A DNA stretch of 64,000 bases from Chromatium okenii (GTDB lineage Bacteria > Pseudomonadota > Gammaproteobacteria > Chromatiales > Chromatiaceae). This document shows positions 26,690-37,693 of this stretch, in pieces; the stretch's first letter is position 1, and each line of letters begins with the position of its first letter. The notes beneath the pieces are model-generated. The model searched no databases. It worked only from the letters and a program-made list of their open reading frames with translations, and was not told the DNA's origin. The translations under genes were made by a program, and so were the position numbers. The DNA is taken from contig NZ_PPGH01000035.1 in the NCBI RefSeq assembly GCF_002958735.1, positions 62,001 to 126,000 on the forward strand. The letters run 5' to 3'.

Positions 26690-28705
26690 ATGATGATGCG
26701 AAAGATGACAGCAAGCGGTTTCCTTAAAAGTTCTCAATGGACGGCAATTGCGTTATTGCTGACAGGATTACTGTTTGCAGCGTTGGCGCTGTGGAGCTAT
26801 TTACAACTGAGCGCCAATGACGCGATTCACACACATCGCTCGCTTGATGCCGCAATGCGGCGAGCGCAAGTACAATATCTCATTAAAATAACGCGAGAAG
26901 CTGGACATGGAGAGCGCAGTGCTTTAGAACAACTGCGCAGTAAATACGACCAATTTGAGAACGGTTTTGCCGATTTAGTAAGCGACACCTCAAGCGATAA
27001 TCTTTCATTAACTCAACATGCAACCCAAGCGCGAACTACTTGGAAACGTATTGATACCAAAGTTGAATACATTTTGAATGCGCGTACTGCGTTACTTGAA
27101 ATGCAACAGCAACAGATGACGCTTGAAAGCCTATTATCTAATTTGCAAAACAGTCTCAAACCAGTTGCTGCTCGCAATGTTGCTGAAGGGTTTAGTCCGA
27201 ATTTAGCACTGCAACTTGGATTGCAATCAGCGCGATTGGAACGTCTCCGCGCTGTGCAATGGCGATTAACGAATGGTGGCGCAGAAACCGAGCAGGCAAT
27301 TAAGGATTTCACCACGAATCGTGATGAATTGATTGCGACATTTGATAACCTGACCGAATACGTTAAAACCCGTAATGATGCGAACTTGCGCAGCGTAATA
27401 GAAGAAACGACGCGTTTAACTGCGACCTTGCGCACCGTGAGTGATGATTTATTGCAATTAGTGCAAACGCTGCAACCTGTGATTGAACAGTTCAACACAC
27501 TTGATGCTGACGCTTTGCAATTAGATAGTGCATTAGATGCGCTAGTCACCGATTATCGAAATACTGGGCAATTCGTGCGCTTGGTGGGAATTACGCTCGG
27601 TTCCAGTGCCGTATTGCTGTTTGCAGCATTTGCACTATTAAGCCTTACGCTATTGATTTTGTTTATTTTACATGCAGCGCGTAAGCGTGAAGAGCAATCG
27701 CGGGCGCAGGCAGCACGCGATGAAGGGGCAATTTTGCGGCTATTGGATGAAATGGGCGATTTGGCGAATGGCGATTTGACAGTTGAAGCGACCGTGACCG
27801 AGGAAAAAACCGGCGCAATTGCTGATGCAATCAATTATGCGATTGAGGCGCTGCGCAGCTTGGTCACGACGATCAATGACACCGCCAGCCGGGTGTCTAA
27901 ATCGGCGCAGGACAGCCGCACCATTTCCCAGCGGTTGGCGGCAGCCAGCAGCACTCAGGCGCTGCAAATTACGCAAGCCTCGGCCGCAGTACAGTCGCTG
28001 ACCATTCAGATCGACGAAGTAGCACGGAATGCTGGGGAATCCGCTGAAGTAGCGTCGCGCTCGGTGGAAGTTGCCGGACGTGGAGCGCAAACGGTGCGCG
28101 ATACCATTACTGGCATGGACGCGATCCGCGAGCAAATTCAGGAAACTGCCAAGCGCATCAAACGGTTGGGCGATAGTTCGCAGGAAATCGGCAAGAGCGT
28201 CGAGCTGATCGACGACATCGCCGATCAAACCAACATTTTGGCGCTTAACGCCGCGATGCAGGCAGCGATGGCGGGTGATGCCGGACGCGGATTTGCCGTC
28301 GTCGCCGATGAAGTGCAGCGGCTGGCGGAAGATTCGCGCAATGCCACCAAACAAATTGAGGTGCTGGTGCGCACCATTCAGGCCGACACCAACGAGGCAG
28401 TCAGTTCGATGGAAGACAGCATCGCTGGCGTGGTGGAAGGCGCAAATCTGGCGGAAAACGCCGGTGAAGCACTGCGCGAAATTGAGAATGTATCCGCGTA
28501 TATCGCTGATTTAACCAAAAGAATTGCCGATTCTGCCCAGCGCCAATCGCGCCAATCCGCAGAAATTAACGACACCGTGCAGGCGATTCGCGCCATCACC
28601 GAAGAAAATACTGAAGGCACTCGCCGCGCCGCTGAGGCAGTAGACGAATTGGCCAATCTGTCGAGTGAATTGCAACGCTCAGTGGCTGGATTCCGGCTGC
28701 CTTGA
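26690..28705 (+). CDS. pilJ: methyl-accepting chemotaxis receptor PilJ
   Basis: Inner-membrane receptor of the pilus chemotaxis system, about 671 residues. Transmembrane segments near residues 17-38 and 297-326 bracket a largely helical periplasmic sensor. The cytoplasmic signalling part has the MCP hairpin tip (DQTNILALNAAMQAAMAGD, AGRGFAVVADEVQRLAEDSR). The Met-Gln-Ala-Ala-Met at the tip is typical of PilJ rather than flagellar receptors. The start is ATG 26690, since GGAGAG lies 6 bases before it. No methyltransferase gene (pilK) follows. Confidence 0.93.
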   Translation: MMMRKMTASGFLKSSQWTAIALLLTGLLFAALALWSYLQLSANDAIHTHRSLDAAMRRAQVQYLIKITREAGHGERSALEQLRSKYDQFENGFADLVSDTSSDNLSLTQHATQARTTWKRIDTKVEYILNARTALLEMQQQQMTLESLLSNLQNSLKPVAARNVAEGFSPNLALQLGLQSARLERLRAVQWRLTNGGAETEQAIKDFTTNRDELIATFDNLTEYVKTRNDANLRSVIEETTRLTATLRTVSDDLLQLVQTLQPVIEQFNTLDADALQLDSALDALVTDYRNTGQFVRLVGITLGSSAVLLFAAFALLSLTLLILFILHAARKREEQSRAQAARDEGAILRLLDEMGDLANGDLTVEATVTEEKTGAIADAINYAIEALRSLVTTINDTASRVSKSAQDSRTISQRLAAASSTQALQITQASAAVQSLTIQIDEVARNAGESAEVASRSVEVAGRGAQTVRDTITGMDAIREQIQETAKRIKRLGDSSQEIGKSVELIDDIADQTNILALNAAMQAAMAGDAGRGFAVVADEVQRLAEDSRNATKQIEVLVRTIQADTNEAVSSMEDSIAGVVEGANLAENAGEALREIENVSAYIADLTKRIADSAQRQSRQSAEINDTVQAIRAITEENTEGTRRAAEAVDELANLSSELQRSVAGFRLP

Positions 28706-28735
28706 GCGATCGCTGAACCATTGAGTAGCGCGGTT

Positions 28736-31700
28736 ATGACAGAGAAAAAAGTGGTTGAAGGCTTGAAATGGGTTAAAGGCGAAATCGCCGCCACCCTGCG
28801 CCCACTGCGTGATCTGCTTGAAAGTGCTGCGGATGGAGAAGCAATTGCGCCGCAAGTCGCAGCGGTGATTCCGGCGCTCAATCAGGTGCAAGGCGTGTTA
28901 TTAGCGTTGCAGTTGACGATGGCAGCGCGGCTGGCGCAGGAAATGCGCTTGTTATTGGAAATGCTGCCGCAAATCAATGACGCAGATGTCACCGCCAGCG
29001 CCGCAGTGCTCGACGAAGCGCTGGCGCAGTTGACGGCACATTTGGATCGACTTGACGCTGGCGCAAATGAACTGCCGTTGCAATTAGCGAGCAGCATCAA
29101 TGCGGTACGCGCTGCACGGAATACTCCGCCGTTGAGCATGGCGGAATTGTTGATGGTGGCGCTGATTCCTGATACCGCAACTGCGTTGACCGCAGACACG
29201 TTGGCGCAGCTCGCGCTGACCGTGCGGCAGGTGCGCCCGCACTATCACCGTTATTTGGTCGAATGGTATCGCGGCGATCCGCAATATCGCGTGTTGACCA
29301 CGCTGGGCGGACTGTTTACGCGGCTGGCGGAAGTGCCAGAAACCAGTATTTTCAAAGACTTATTTCGTTTGGCGCAGTTATTAACTGAGGCAGTGCCGCA
29401 CGAGCAGCGGGCAATTGATCCGCCGTTGCGGGCGCTGCTCGGTCATTTGGATCGTGTGCTTAAACCACTCGCGCAAACGCCGCCACAGTTGCCAGTGCAG
29501 GATACGCTGGGATTGATCGAGCAATTCATCAATCTTTTCAGTAGCATGTCCTTTAGCTCGCCGCTGCTGGCGCAGCTACGCAGCAGATATAGCATTCCCG
29601 AAAATCACCAGCGCCAGACTGCGCTAAATACGCCAAAGAATGATCGCCACAGCGAATTATTGCTGACGGCGCTCAGTGAATTTTCCCAAATTAAATCTCA
29701 ATTCAATCAGTTGGCGACGACGTTAGACGCAGCGGCGCGAGATCAACTGGACACGCAGTTGCGCCAGTTGATCGAAATGCTAGAGCCCGTTGATGGCGGA
29801 GAGCTGGCGCAGCGCCTGTGCGATTTTGCAGATGAATTGCGGGCGTTGACGCTGCCGGAGTTGGCACACAATCAAGCGCCGTTGGAAAATTTGGCGATGA
29901 CGCTGCTGGGCATTGAAGCAACGCTGCATCTGTCAGAAGAACAGCGGGCGCTGAACGCACAAGACGCGCCAGCCTTTGATTTATCAGAATTAACTGCCGC
30001 GACGTTGCGTGAAGCCAATTATGAATTGCTGCGCGTTAAAGATGTCATTCTCAATTGGCACGTTGAACAGGGCACGATGGATGCGTTGGCGACGGTCAGA
30101 CCGCATTTGTTGAACGTATCGGGCGCATTGACCATTTTGGGCGAATATCCCGCTGCGCAGTTAGCGGATGCGATTGGGACGTTAGTTGCGCAGCGTTACA
30201 TGGCGACGGTGCATCCGCCGAGCGCCGCAGAATTTGAACATCTCGCCGATGCGTTGGCCGCGCTTGAATTGTTCATCGGTCATCTGCAAGACGCAGTGCC
30301 GTTTGGCGATCATCTCATTGCGCAAGGCAGTCAATCGCTGGCAGCACTGACCGCGCAAACCCCAGCGATTTCTCCCGCGCCAGCGGACAACACTGCAACT
30401 GCCTCAGCATTGCCACCGATTGACGCGCCAGAATTGACGTTTGATCTGCCGTTTGCGGGCGATGCAGTTGAAACCGCTGCGCCAGAAGTGCTGGAGTTGC
30501 CGCAACCCGTGTTGGAAGTGTCGCCGCCGTCTGCGCCAGCCGCTACAAATGAAGATGAAGATGACGACAGCGAATTCATTGAAATCTTCATGGAAGAAGC
30601 GCGGGAAGAAACTGCATCAGCGCAAATCCAATGTGCGCGTTGGCGAGCCGACCCGACAGATCACACTGCGTTGGGAATGTTGCGGCGCAGTTTTCACACG
30701 TTGAAAGGCAGCGGGCGTTTGGTTGGCGCACTGCAAGTCGCTGATTTTGCGCAGGCGTTTGAATTGCTGCTCAATCGAGTGATGGAAGAACATCTCGTGC
30801 CGTCGGTCGAAGTGTTAGTCGCAGTGACGGAAGCAGTCGCGCAGTTGCCGGAATTATTAACCGCGCAAGTTGAACAACGTTCATTTCCCATTCAGCCGTT
30901 TATTGATCGCGCTACTGCGTTGTTGCACAGCGCCAATCTTGGTGCGAGTGATGAGGCAGCAGCGGCGGCGGAAGCAGAAGCCGCAGTTGAGGCGTTGCCT
31001 ACGGATTTGGTCGATCAAGTCACCGATCACGACAGCATGTTTATTGCCGATGAAGAATTGCTGCGGATTTTTCAGACGGAAACCCACGAGCATCTAGCGG
31101 AAATAAACAACTTTTTGCGGCTGTCTGAAACGAGCGCAGTGCGGATTGATGAAGCGACCCAACGCGCTTTGCACACGCTGACCGGCAGTGCGCGGATGGC
31201 GGGAATTGATTCCATCGCAGTGGTGACGAAGGCGCTGGAGCTGTGTTTGAAACCAATTCTCACTGCCGGCAAGGCAATTGATGCGCCGTTGCTGGCGCTG
31301 CTGGCGCGAGCAGTTGAGGCAATTGCGACGCGGGTTGACGAATTGCCGACGCTCGGACGGGGCGCAGCGTTGCTGGTGGAATTGGGCGCGGTGCTGGAGC
31401 AGCGATTAGCCGTTGAAAATGCCGCAGCAGCAGTGTCTACGATCCCGCCGCTGCTGCCGGAAGTGCCAGAAACGCCATTGCCCGTTGAGGTCGCGCCAGC
31501 AGTTGCCGCCAATGACGATGATGACGAACATGCGCTGCTGCCCGTGGATGATTTACCGACTGCGGCGTTGCCGAGCGATGACGTGATGCCTCCACCGGAT
31601 GCAGAAGCTGCGGCGATTTTTCTCGAAGAAGCGCGAGATTTACTCGATCATCTCGATACGCAATTCCGCGCTTGGCAATTGGCGCCGCAGGATATTCCGG

Positions 31701-33895
31701 CACTGGACGGCATTAACCGCTGCTGCACACGTTGAAAGGTGGAGCGCGGCTCACTGGTTTAGTGGCGATTGGCGATCTCAGTCATGCGCTAGAAACTCGG
31801 TTGAAAGCGGCGAGCCGATCACGCCATCATTAACGACACCACTTGGAATTGGCGCAACGGGCAGTGGATGCGTTGTCGATTCAGGTCGATGCGCTGGAGC
31901 AAGGCGCAGCGATTCCGCGCATGAGTCCATTGGTGGCGGCACTTGCCGGACAGGATGAACTGTTGGCGTTGACATGCGCTGCCAGCAGCAGTCGCCGCTG
32001 CCGTTGACGCCGCAGGCAGTGCAGCACGTACTTGATGCAGTAGCGACTGCGGTTCCAGCAGCCACGCAGATTCGAGTGCGTTCGGAATTGCTGAATCAGT
32101 TGGTCAATCAAGCGGGTGAAATCAGCATTTATCGCGGACGTTTGAGCCAGCGCAATAGCCAGTTTAATTTCAGTTTGGGCGAGCTTGATCAACGGTGCTG
32201 CGTTTAAGCGAGCAGCTGCGCCAGCTCGAAATCGAAACCCAAGCGCAAATCATGCACCGCTTTGATCGGCAGCGAGAGGGTGAAAGCTCGGTGTATGACG
32301 ATGCGTTTGATCCGCTGGAATTGGATCGGTTTTCGCGCTTGCAGCAGCTTTCCGGCAGTTTGGCCGAAACGGTTAACGATCTGGTGAGCGTCAAAGATAT
32401 GCTGACTGGCCATCAGCGCGAATTCACCGATTTACTGACGCAGCAAGCGCGATTGGCCGATGATTTGCAAGATGGTTTGCTGCGCACGCGCTTGGTGCCC
32501 TTTGTGCAGGTCGTTCCGCGTTTGCAGCGGCTGGTGCGCCAAACTGCGGATAGTCTTGGTAAACAGGCGCAGTTGGAAGTGAAAGGCCCGGAAGTAGAAT
32601 TGGATCGCACCATTCTTGACCGGCTGGTCGCACCGCTGGAACATTTGCTGCGCAATGCCGTCGATCACGGTTTAGAGGAACCAGAAACCCGATTGAAAAA
32701 CGGTAAACCGGCGCTGGGACTGGTGACGCTGGCGCTGGCGCGAGAAGGCAACGATGCCGTCATTAGCCTGAGCGATGACGGTAGAGGAATGAATTTACAA
32801 GCGATTCGGCGCAAAGCGATCAACTTGGGAATGCTGGCAGAAGACACGGTGTTACCGGATGACGCGCTGCTGCAATTCATTCTCGAACCGGGTTTCACCA
32901 CTTCTGAAAAGGTCACGCAAATTTCGGGGCGCGGCGTGGGTTTGGATGTAGTCGCGTCGGAAATTAAGGCAGCAAATGGCGCGATTGGTTTGGAATCGGT
33001 TGCTGGTCAAGGCGCACGATTTACGATTCGGCTGCCGTTGACGCTGGCGATTATCGAGGCGTTTTTAGTCTCTGCTGGCGAGAACATTTACGCCATTCCG
33101 CACAGCACGGTTGAAGCGGCAACGCGCATCAATCGCCAAACGCTGCTCGATATTTATCGCGGCGACCTCGAGGAATTCACGCTGCGCGACCAGCGTCATC
33201 GCGTGGTTTATTTGGGCGGGGTGCTCGATCCAACGCAACAGCCGGATTTGGGCGAACGGCGCTGGTTGCCGCTGCTGCTCATTCGCCTTGGCGAACAACG
33301 GGTTGCGCTGCATGTCGATAGTTTGATTGAAAGCCAACGCATTCTGGTGAAACCGCTTGGCCCGCAATTGGCGCGGGTGCGCTGGTTGAGTGGCGGCACG
33401 ATTTTGTCGGATGGACGAGTCGCGTTGATTCTTGACGCGCTGGCGCTGCTGCGTTCTGGCGCGGTCGCGGGGTATCGTCCCAACGCTGCGCCAGTCGCTG
33501 CGATTAAACCGCAGCATTGCATCATGGTGGTTGACGATTCATTGACGGTGCGCCGTGTGACCAGTCGGCTACTGCGGCGGCAAAATATGGAAGTGTTGAC
33601 TGCAAAAGATGGCGTTGAGGCACTCACTTTGCTGGATGAAAATCGCCCAGATTTACTATTGCTGGATGTGGAAATGCCACGCATGGATGGCTATGAATTA
33701 GCGCGGCATATTCGTCGCGCCGAGCATTTGAAAGATTTGCCGATCATTATGATTACATCGCGCACCAGTGCGAAACATCGTGAATACGCAATGGCACTTG
33801 GTGTGGATCGTTATCTCGGTAAACCCTATCAAGAATCCGAGCTGCTCAACGAAATTAATTCTCTATTGGAAGAACGAAAAAATCTACTCAACTAA
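28736..33895 (+). CDS. chpA: hybrid chemotaxis histidine kinase ChpA/PilL (several frameshifts)
   Basis: Giant CheA-type kinase of about 1,720 residues. A helical N-terminal half is followed by Hpt-type domains with His at residues 654 (SFHTLKGSGRL) and 813 (ALHTLTGSARM) and about 997 (LLHTLKGGARLTGL). Then come the dimerisation region (RVRSELLNQLVNQAGEIS), the ATPase (LEHLLRNAVDHGLEEPE, DDGRGMNLQAI, GRGVGLDVV), a CheW domain and a C-terminal receiver (IMVVDDSLTVRRVTSRLL, LLLDVEMPRMDGYELA). The frame is broken between about 31710 and 32200, where at least three indels occur, while the sequence stays recognisable. It should phosphorylate PilG and PilH. The start is ATG 28736 (or TTG 28721). 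Confidence 0.92.
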
Positions 33896-33909
33896 ACTGC
33901 GGCATTGGC

Positions 33910-33937
33910 GAATAGCGCAATAACATTTGCGCTATTC
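33910..33937. terminator. stem-loop between convergent chpA and dnaN
   Basis: A perfect 11-bp inverted repeat (GAATAGCGCAA / TTGCGCTATTC) with a 6-base loop in the 60-base gap between the ends of chpA and dnaN. There is no T run on either side, so it may be a factor-dependent terminator or an mRNA 3'-end stabiliser rather than a classic intrinsic terminator. Confidence 0.5.
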
Positions 33938-33955
33938 ACATGCTGAAAAACTGCG

Positions 33956-35056
33956 CTAAATACGCATTGGCATCACCACATAGGATTCATCATCAGCATC
34001 TTTACCGTGCCACACTGAACTACTGTTCGCATCTTGGAATTGAATATAGACTTCCTTCCCGTCAATAACACCTAATACATCGGTGAGATACGACACGTTA
34101 AATCCAATGGAAATAGAATCATCTTGATAATCCAATTCGATCTCCTCCTCCGCCTCTTCTTGCGAAGGGTTTTGCGCCAGCAAACGCAGCATTCCTTGAT
34201 CGAAAGTTAAACGCACACCACGATATTTTTCGTTGGATAAAATCGCAGTGCGTGACAAAGCGCGTTTTAATTCATCTTTCTTTAATGAGGCTTGTCTGCT
34301 CAGTGTATGTGGAATCACTCGTTCGTATTCAGGATAACGACCATCAACTAATTTTGAAGTCATGGTGAGATTTCCCATCACAATGTGAATTGACTTCTCA
34401 CCCAAACTCATTGTAATCACGTCATCACTGTAATTCAGTTGTCGCCGCAGTTCTGAAATGGTTTTGCTTGGTACAATAATTTGGCGTAATTCACTGATAC
34501 CCACATCAACTGAACTTTGGAATTTCGCTAACCGATGACCATCGGTAGCAACTGCGGTTAATGTGGATTCACGGAATTCAAGTAATAGACCATTCAAATA
34601 GTAACGCACATCTTGCTGCGCCATTGCAAACGCAGTCTTATCTAAAAGACGCTTAAATACTGATTCAGTAATGGATAACTGAAAACCATCCTGTACGGTA
34701 TCCATCAATGGAAATTCAGATGCTGGCAATAATCCCAAGGTAAAGCGACTGCGCTCTGCTTTGACAGTGCAGCGTTCATCGCTCATCTGGAAATGAATCT
34801 CAGTGCCTTCACCTAAACTGCGGCAAATATCAACGAGTTTTTTTGCTGGAATGGTTACTTCACCGGATTGTTTTAATTCAACTGGAAAGCTGGTTTTTAC
34901 TTCAACTTCTAAATCAGTTGCAGTAAGCATGACGCGATCATCGTTCGCAACCAAGTGTAAATTACTTAAAATTGGCATTGTTTGCCGCCGTTCAACGACG
35001 CCAATAACTTTTCCTAAAGCAGGCAGCAAAGTTTCTCGACTGACTGTAAATTCCAT
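33956..35056 (-). CDS. dnaN: DNA polymerase III subunit beta (sliding clamp)
   Basis: Ring-shaped processivity clamp, 366 residues, the normal length. N-terminus MEFTVSRETLLPALGKVIGV, then VVERRQTMPILSNLHLVAND; middle FKRLLDKTAFAMAQQDVRYY, LNGLLLEFRESTLTAVATDG-type segment; end VQFQDANSSS-like and VVMPMRI, the classic clamp C-terminus. GGAGAA lies 4 bases before ATG 35056. It is transcribed away from rpmH as in E. coli, but dnaA is not upstream and recF/gyrB are not downstream. Instead it converges with chpA. Confidence 0.97.
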   Translation of the reverse strand: MEFTVSRETLLPALGKVIGVVERRQTMPILSNLHLVANDDRVMLTATDLEVEVKTSFPVELKQSGEVTIPAKKLVDICRSLGEGTEIHFQMSDERCTVKAERSRFTLGLLPASEFPLMDTVQDGFQLSITESVFKRLLDKTAFAMAQQDVRYYLNGLLLEFRESTLTAVATDGHRLAKFQSSVDVGISELRQIIVPSKTISELRRQLNYSDDVITMSLGEKSIHIVMGNLTMTSKLVDGRYPEYERVIPHTLSRQASLKKDELKRALSRTAILSNEKYRGVRLTFDQGMLRLLAQNPSQEEAEEEIELDYQDDSISIGFNVSYLTDVLGVIDGKEVYIQFQDANSSSVWHGKDADDESYVVMPMRI

Positions 35057-35126
35057 TAGATTCTCCGAATAGAAATAAATAATATAGGCTGATAACAAAG
35101 TTTAGAGTGAAGACGCGAATAACTTT

Positions 35127-35149
35127 GCTGTAACAGCGTACACTGTACG
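35127..35149. other. two abutting palindromes in the dnaN-rpmH divergent region
   Basis: GCTGTAACAGC (35127-35137) and CGTACACTGTACG (35137-35149) are perfect dyads that share one base. They lie between the divergent dnaN and rpmH genes, about 70 bases from the dnaN start. Their form is that of protein-binding sites, but no known consensus was matched, and the LexA and DnaA box patterns do not fit. Confidence 0.35.
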
Positions 35150-35177
35150 ACACTAGATAAAATTTGTCTAATCTTTA

Positions 35178-35206
35178 TTGACTTTAGTTTAAAAATTGCT
35201 TATGTT
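35178..35206 (+). promoter_or_regulatory. sigma70 promoter of rpmH
   Basis: TTGACT (35178-35183), exactly 17 bases, then TATGTT (35201-35206); the spacer is AT-rich. It lies about 65 bases before the rpmH ATG and points toward rpmH-rnpA-yidD-yidC. A GGAG at 35257-35260 is the probable ribosome-binding site of rpmH, 11 bases before the ATG. Confidence 0.65.
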
Positions 35207-35271
35207 TCCAACCCTTTTCCGGTCGGTTGTTATACGATCAAACTCTTACCCATTTCGGAGTCTCTTTACAG

Positions 35272-35409
35272 ATGAAACGTACTTTTCAACCCAGTCGCTT
35301 AAAACGTGCACGTACTCATGGATTCCGTGCGCGTAGTGCTACTCGCAATGGCTTAAAAGTGTTGAGCGCCCGCCGTGCTAAAGGGCGTGCACGTCTTTCT
35401 CCAGTCTGA
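35272..35409 (+). CDS. rpmH: 50S ribosomal protein L34
   Basis: 45-residue basic ribosomal protein with the typical start [20 protein letters not shown] and the conserved [18 protein letters not shown] near the end. Full length for the family. The promoter lies at 35178-35206. Its stop codon overlaps the probable start region of rnpA, the usual partner gene. Confidence 0.98.
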   Translation: MKRTFQPSRLKRARTHGFRARSATRNGLKVLSARRAKGRARLSPV

Positions 35410-35795
35410 AGCGGATTAGACCAATCGATTCTCTGTCTCGCCTGCGTTTTTCGCGGGCACAGCGCCTGTGCAATGCAACCCAATTTAAGCGGGTATTTGC
35501 ACATCCAATGCGAACAGGAAAAGCAGGTTTCATTGTACTTTGTCGTGCCAACGATCTTACTGAAGCACGACTTGGTCTTGCAATCTCTAAGAAATGTGCG
35601 CGTCGCGCTGTTGATCGGAATCGACTTAAACGAATTGCCCGTGAGAGCTTTCGGATTCATTGTCAATCAATTCCTCCGGTAGACATCGTTATTCTTTGCG
35701 TTCACGGCGCACCAAAAATCCCCAACACGCAACTTTTTTCATACTTAGAACGCGCTTGGGTCATCATTAGGAATCCGTCATGCGTCGCATCTTGA
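35406..35795 (+). CDS. rnpA: ribonuclease P protein component
   Basis: Protein subunit of RNase P, which matures tRNA 5' ends. The frame that contains [33 protein letters not shown] (the RNR signature region) and [13 protein letters not shown] extends upstream through [20 protein letters not shown], the conserved N-terminus. The first ATG (35508) is too late and would remove this segment. No ATG, GTG or TTG occurs earlier. The best candidate is the CTG at 35406 (giving [12 protein letters not shown]), which overlaps the rpmH stop; a sequence error at the true start is the alternative. Confidence 0.85.
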   Translation: MKRIRPIDSLSRLRFSRAQRLCNATQFKRVFAHPMRTGKAGFIVLCRANDLTEARLGLAISKKCARRAVDRNRLKRIARESFRIHCQSIPPVDIVILCVHGAPKIPNTQLFSYLERAWVIIRNPSCVAS

Positions 35796-36016
35796 TCATA
35801 CCGATCAAGGTATATCAATACCTGATTAGTCCATTGATTGGGCCGCATTGCCGTTTTTATCCTTCCTGTTCCCAATACGCCGTAGAAGCTATTGAACGCC
35901 ACGGAATACTTTACGGCATTTATTTAGCCGTGCGCCGTCTTGCGCGTTGTCATCCTTGGCACGCTGGCGGTATTGATCCAGTCCCACATGAAAGGCAGAC
36001 CAAGACTCATGGATAA
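35780..36016 (+). CDS. yidD: membrane protein insertion efficiency factor YidD
   Basis: 78 residues. Signature [20 protein letters not shown] with its three conserved Cys/Tyr positions, then [18 protein letters not shown], both diagnostic of YidD. An N-terminal amphipathic stretch ([15 protein letters not shown]) associates with the inner membrane, where the protein assists YidC-dependent insertion. It overlaps rnpA by 16 bases and yidC by 8, which fits a tightly coupled operon. Confidence 0.96.
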   Translation: MRRILIIPIKVYQYLISPLIGPHCRFYPSCSQYAVEAIERHGILYGIYLAVRRLARCHPWHAGGIDPVPHERQTKTHG

Positions 36017-37667
36017 TCAGCGATTAATCCTATTTTTTTCACTCGCAGCAGTGCTGTTTTTAATTTATGAGTCATGGATGCAAGACTACGGTCAGCCCAC
36101 CTTGGCTCCTGTCACACAAGAACAGCAGCAAATTGCAACAGCTATTCCGCAAACGAATCAGGCAGATATTCCGGTTATTGCGACCAATGCCGATACGGCT
36201 GATATGTCAATGTCGGAACCAAGCAATGATCGTTTTATTCGCGTTGAAACCGATCTTTTGAAACTAGATATTTCACCGCGTGGCGGCACCATTAGTAATG
36301 CTTGGTTATTAAACTATGCAATTACACCTGAAAAACCTGAAGAGCGGTTACAACTGCTCAAAGCTATTCCGCCGAATATGTTTATTATTCAATCAGGGCT
36401 TATCAGTAAAGACGCAGCAGTATTACCAACTCACGAAGCAGTTTTTCAAAGCACTGCTGCTGATTATCGACTTGAAGAAAATGCAGATCGGCTTGAGGTA
36501 GTTTTAACATGGCGTAATGACTTCGGAATAGAGGTGCAAAAAAATTACATCTTTACCCGTGGTAGCTATGTTGTCGAAATTCGGCAAACTGTAAACAACG
36601 CGACAGAAGCGCCACTAATTGCTCGTGAATACAATCAGCTTCAACGTACCGATTTTACTGATCTTCACGAATCGCGGTTCGTTAGCAATTATACTGGCGG
36701 CGTGTATTACAGCCCTGAAGACAAGTATAAAAAAGTTTCATTTCAAGAAATGAGTAAGGGTAAATTGGATCGTGTTGTCACCGATGGCTGGATTGCAATG
36801 ATTCAGCATTATTTCATGGCAGCTTGGATTCCACCGCGTCAAGCCTCAGAAAACTTCTATACCAATGTTTTAGGCAGCTCACGCTATATTATTGGTAAAT
36901 ACTCGCCAGTCATTACCATCGCGCCAAAAGCCAGTTATACCTTTGAAAACCAGCTTTTTATTGGCCCCAAACTTCAAGACACGCTTTCAAGTGTCGCGCC
37001 TGGTCTCGAACTTGCGGTGGATTACGGCTGGCTCACTGTCATTGCCCAACCAATTCATTGGGTACTTGCTAGTATTCATGCCGTTGTTGGTAATTGGGGC
37101 TGGTCTATTATTTTCCTGACTATTCTTATTAAACTCGCTTTTTATAAGCTGTCTGAAACCAGCTACAAATCAATGGCGAATATGCGTCAACTGACGCCAC
37201 GAATGCAGGCACTTAAAGATCGTTATGGCGATGACAAACAACGTCTCAATCAAGCGATGATGGAGATGTATAAAACTGAGAAAATCAATCCTCTCGGTGG
37301 CTGTCTGCCTATTCTTATTCAGATTCCGGTCTTTATTGCGCTGTATTGGGTATTGCTTGAAAGTGTTGAAATGCGTCAAGCACCCTTTGTGTTGTGGCTA
37401 AATAACCTTTCTGCGCCAGATCAATACTTCGTATTACCGCTGATCATGGGCATATCCATGTTTATTCAGCAAAAACTCAATCCAGCACCACCTGATCCAA
37501 TTCAGGCAAAGGTAATGATGAGTCTGCCATTTGTCTTTACCGTGTTCTTTGCATTTTTCCCATCAGGATTAGTGCTGTATTGGACGGTGAATAATCTGCT
37601 CTCTATTGCCCAGCAATGGCATATCACCCGCAATATCGAACGTGCTGCAGCAAAACATAAACGCTAA
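36009..37667 (+). CDS. yidC: membrane protein insertase YidC
   Basis: Inserts and folds inner-membrane proteins with or without Sec. About 552 residues, the Gram-negative form: first transmembrane helix at the N-terminus ([20 protein letters not shown]), a large periplasmic domain ([34 protein letters not shown]), then the conserved core with [59 protein letters not shown] and [21 protein letters not shown] basic C-terminal tail follows. The start ATG 36009 ([10 protein letters not shown]) lies inside yidD. Confidence 0.97.
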   Translation: MDNQRLILFFSLAAVLFLIYESWMQDYGQPTLAPVTQEQQQIATAIPQTNQADIPVIATNADTADMSMSEPSNDRFIRVETDLLKLDISPRGGTISNAWLLNYAITPEKPEERLQLLKAIPPNMFIIQSGLISKDAAVLPTHEAVFQSTAADYRLEENADRLEVVLTWRNDFGIEVQKNYIFTRGSYVVEIRQTVNNATEAPLIAREYNQLQRTDFTDLHESRFVSNYTGGVYYSPEDKYKKVSFQEMSKGKLDRVVTDGWIAMIQHYFMAAWIPPRQASENFYTNVLGSSRYIIGKYSPVITIAPKASYTFENQLFIGPKLQDTLSSVAPGLELAVDYGWLTVIAQPIHWVLASIHAVVGNWGWSIIFLTILIKLAFYKLSETSYKSMANMRQLTPRMQALKDRYGDDKQRLNQAMMEMYKTEKINPLGGCLPILIQIPVFIALYWVLLESVEMRQAPFVLWLNNLSAPDQYFVLPLIMGISMFIQQKLNPAPPDPIQAKVMMSLPFVFTVFFAFFPSGLVLYWTVNNLLSIAQQWHITRNIERAAAKHKR

Positions 37668-37693
37668 TTTAGGCGTTTGATTTCATTGATCGT

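Noticed and set aside
27740..28354. A 204-codon minus-strand open frame inside pilJ
   Set aside because: It is the antisense of the conserved MCP signalling domain and has no motif of its own.
35057..35271. Possible oriC in the dnaN-rpmH gap
   Set aside because: The position is suggestive, but no DnaA-box cluster is present on either strand and dnaA is absent.
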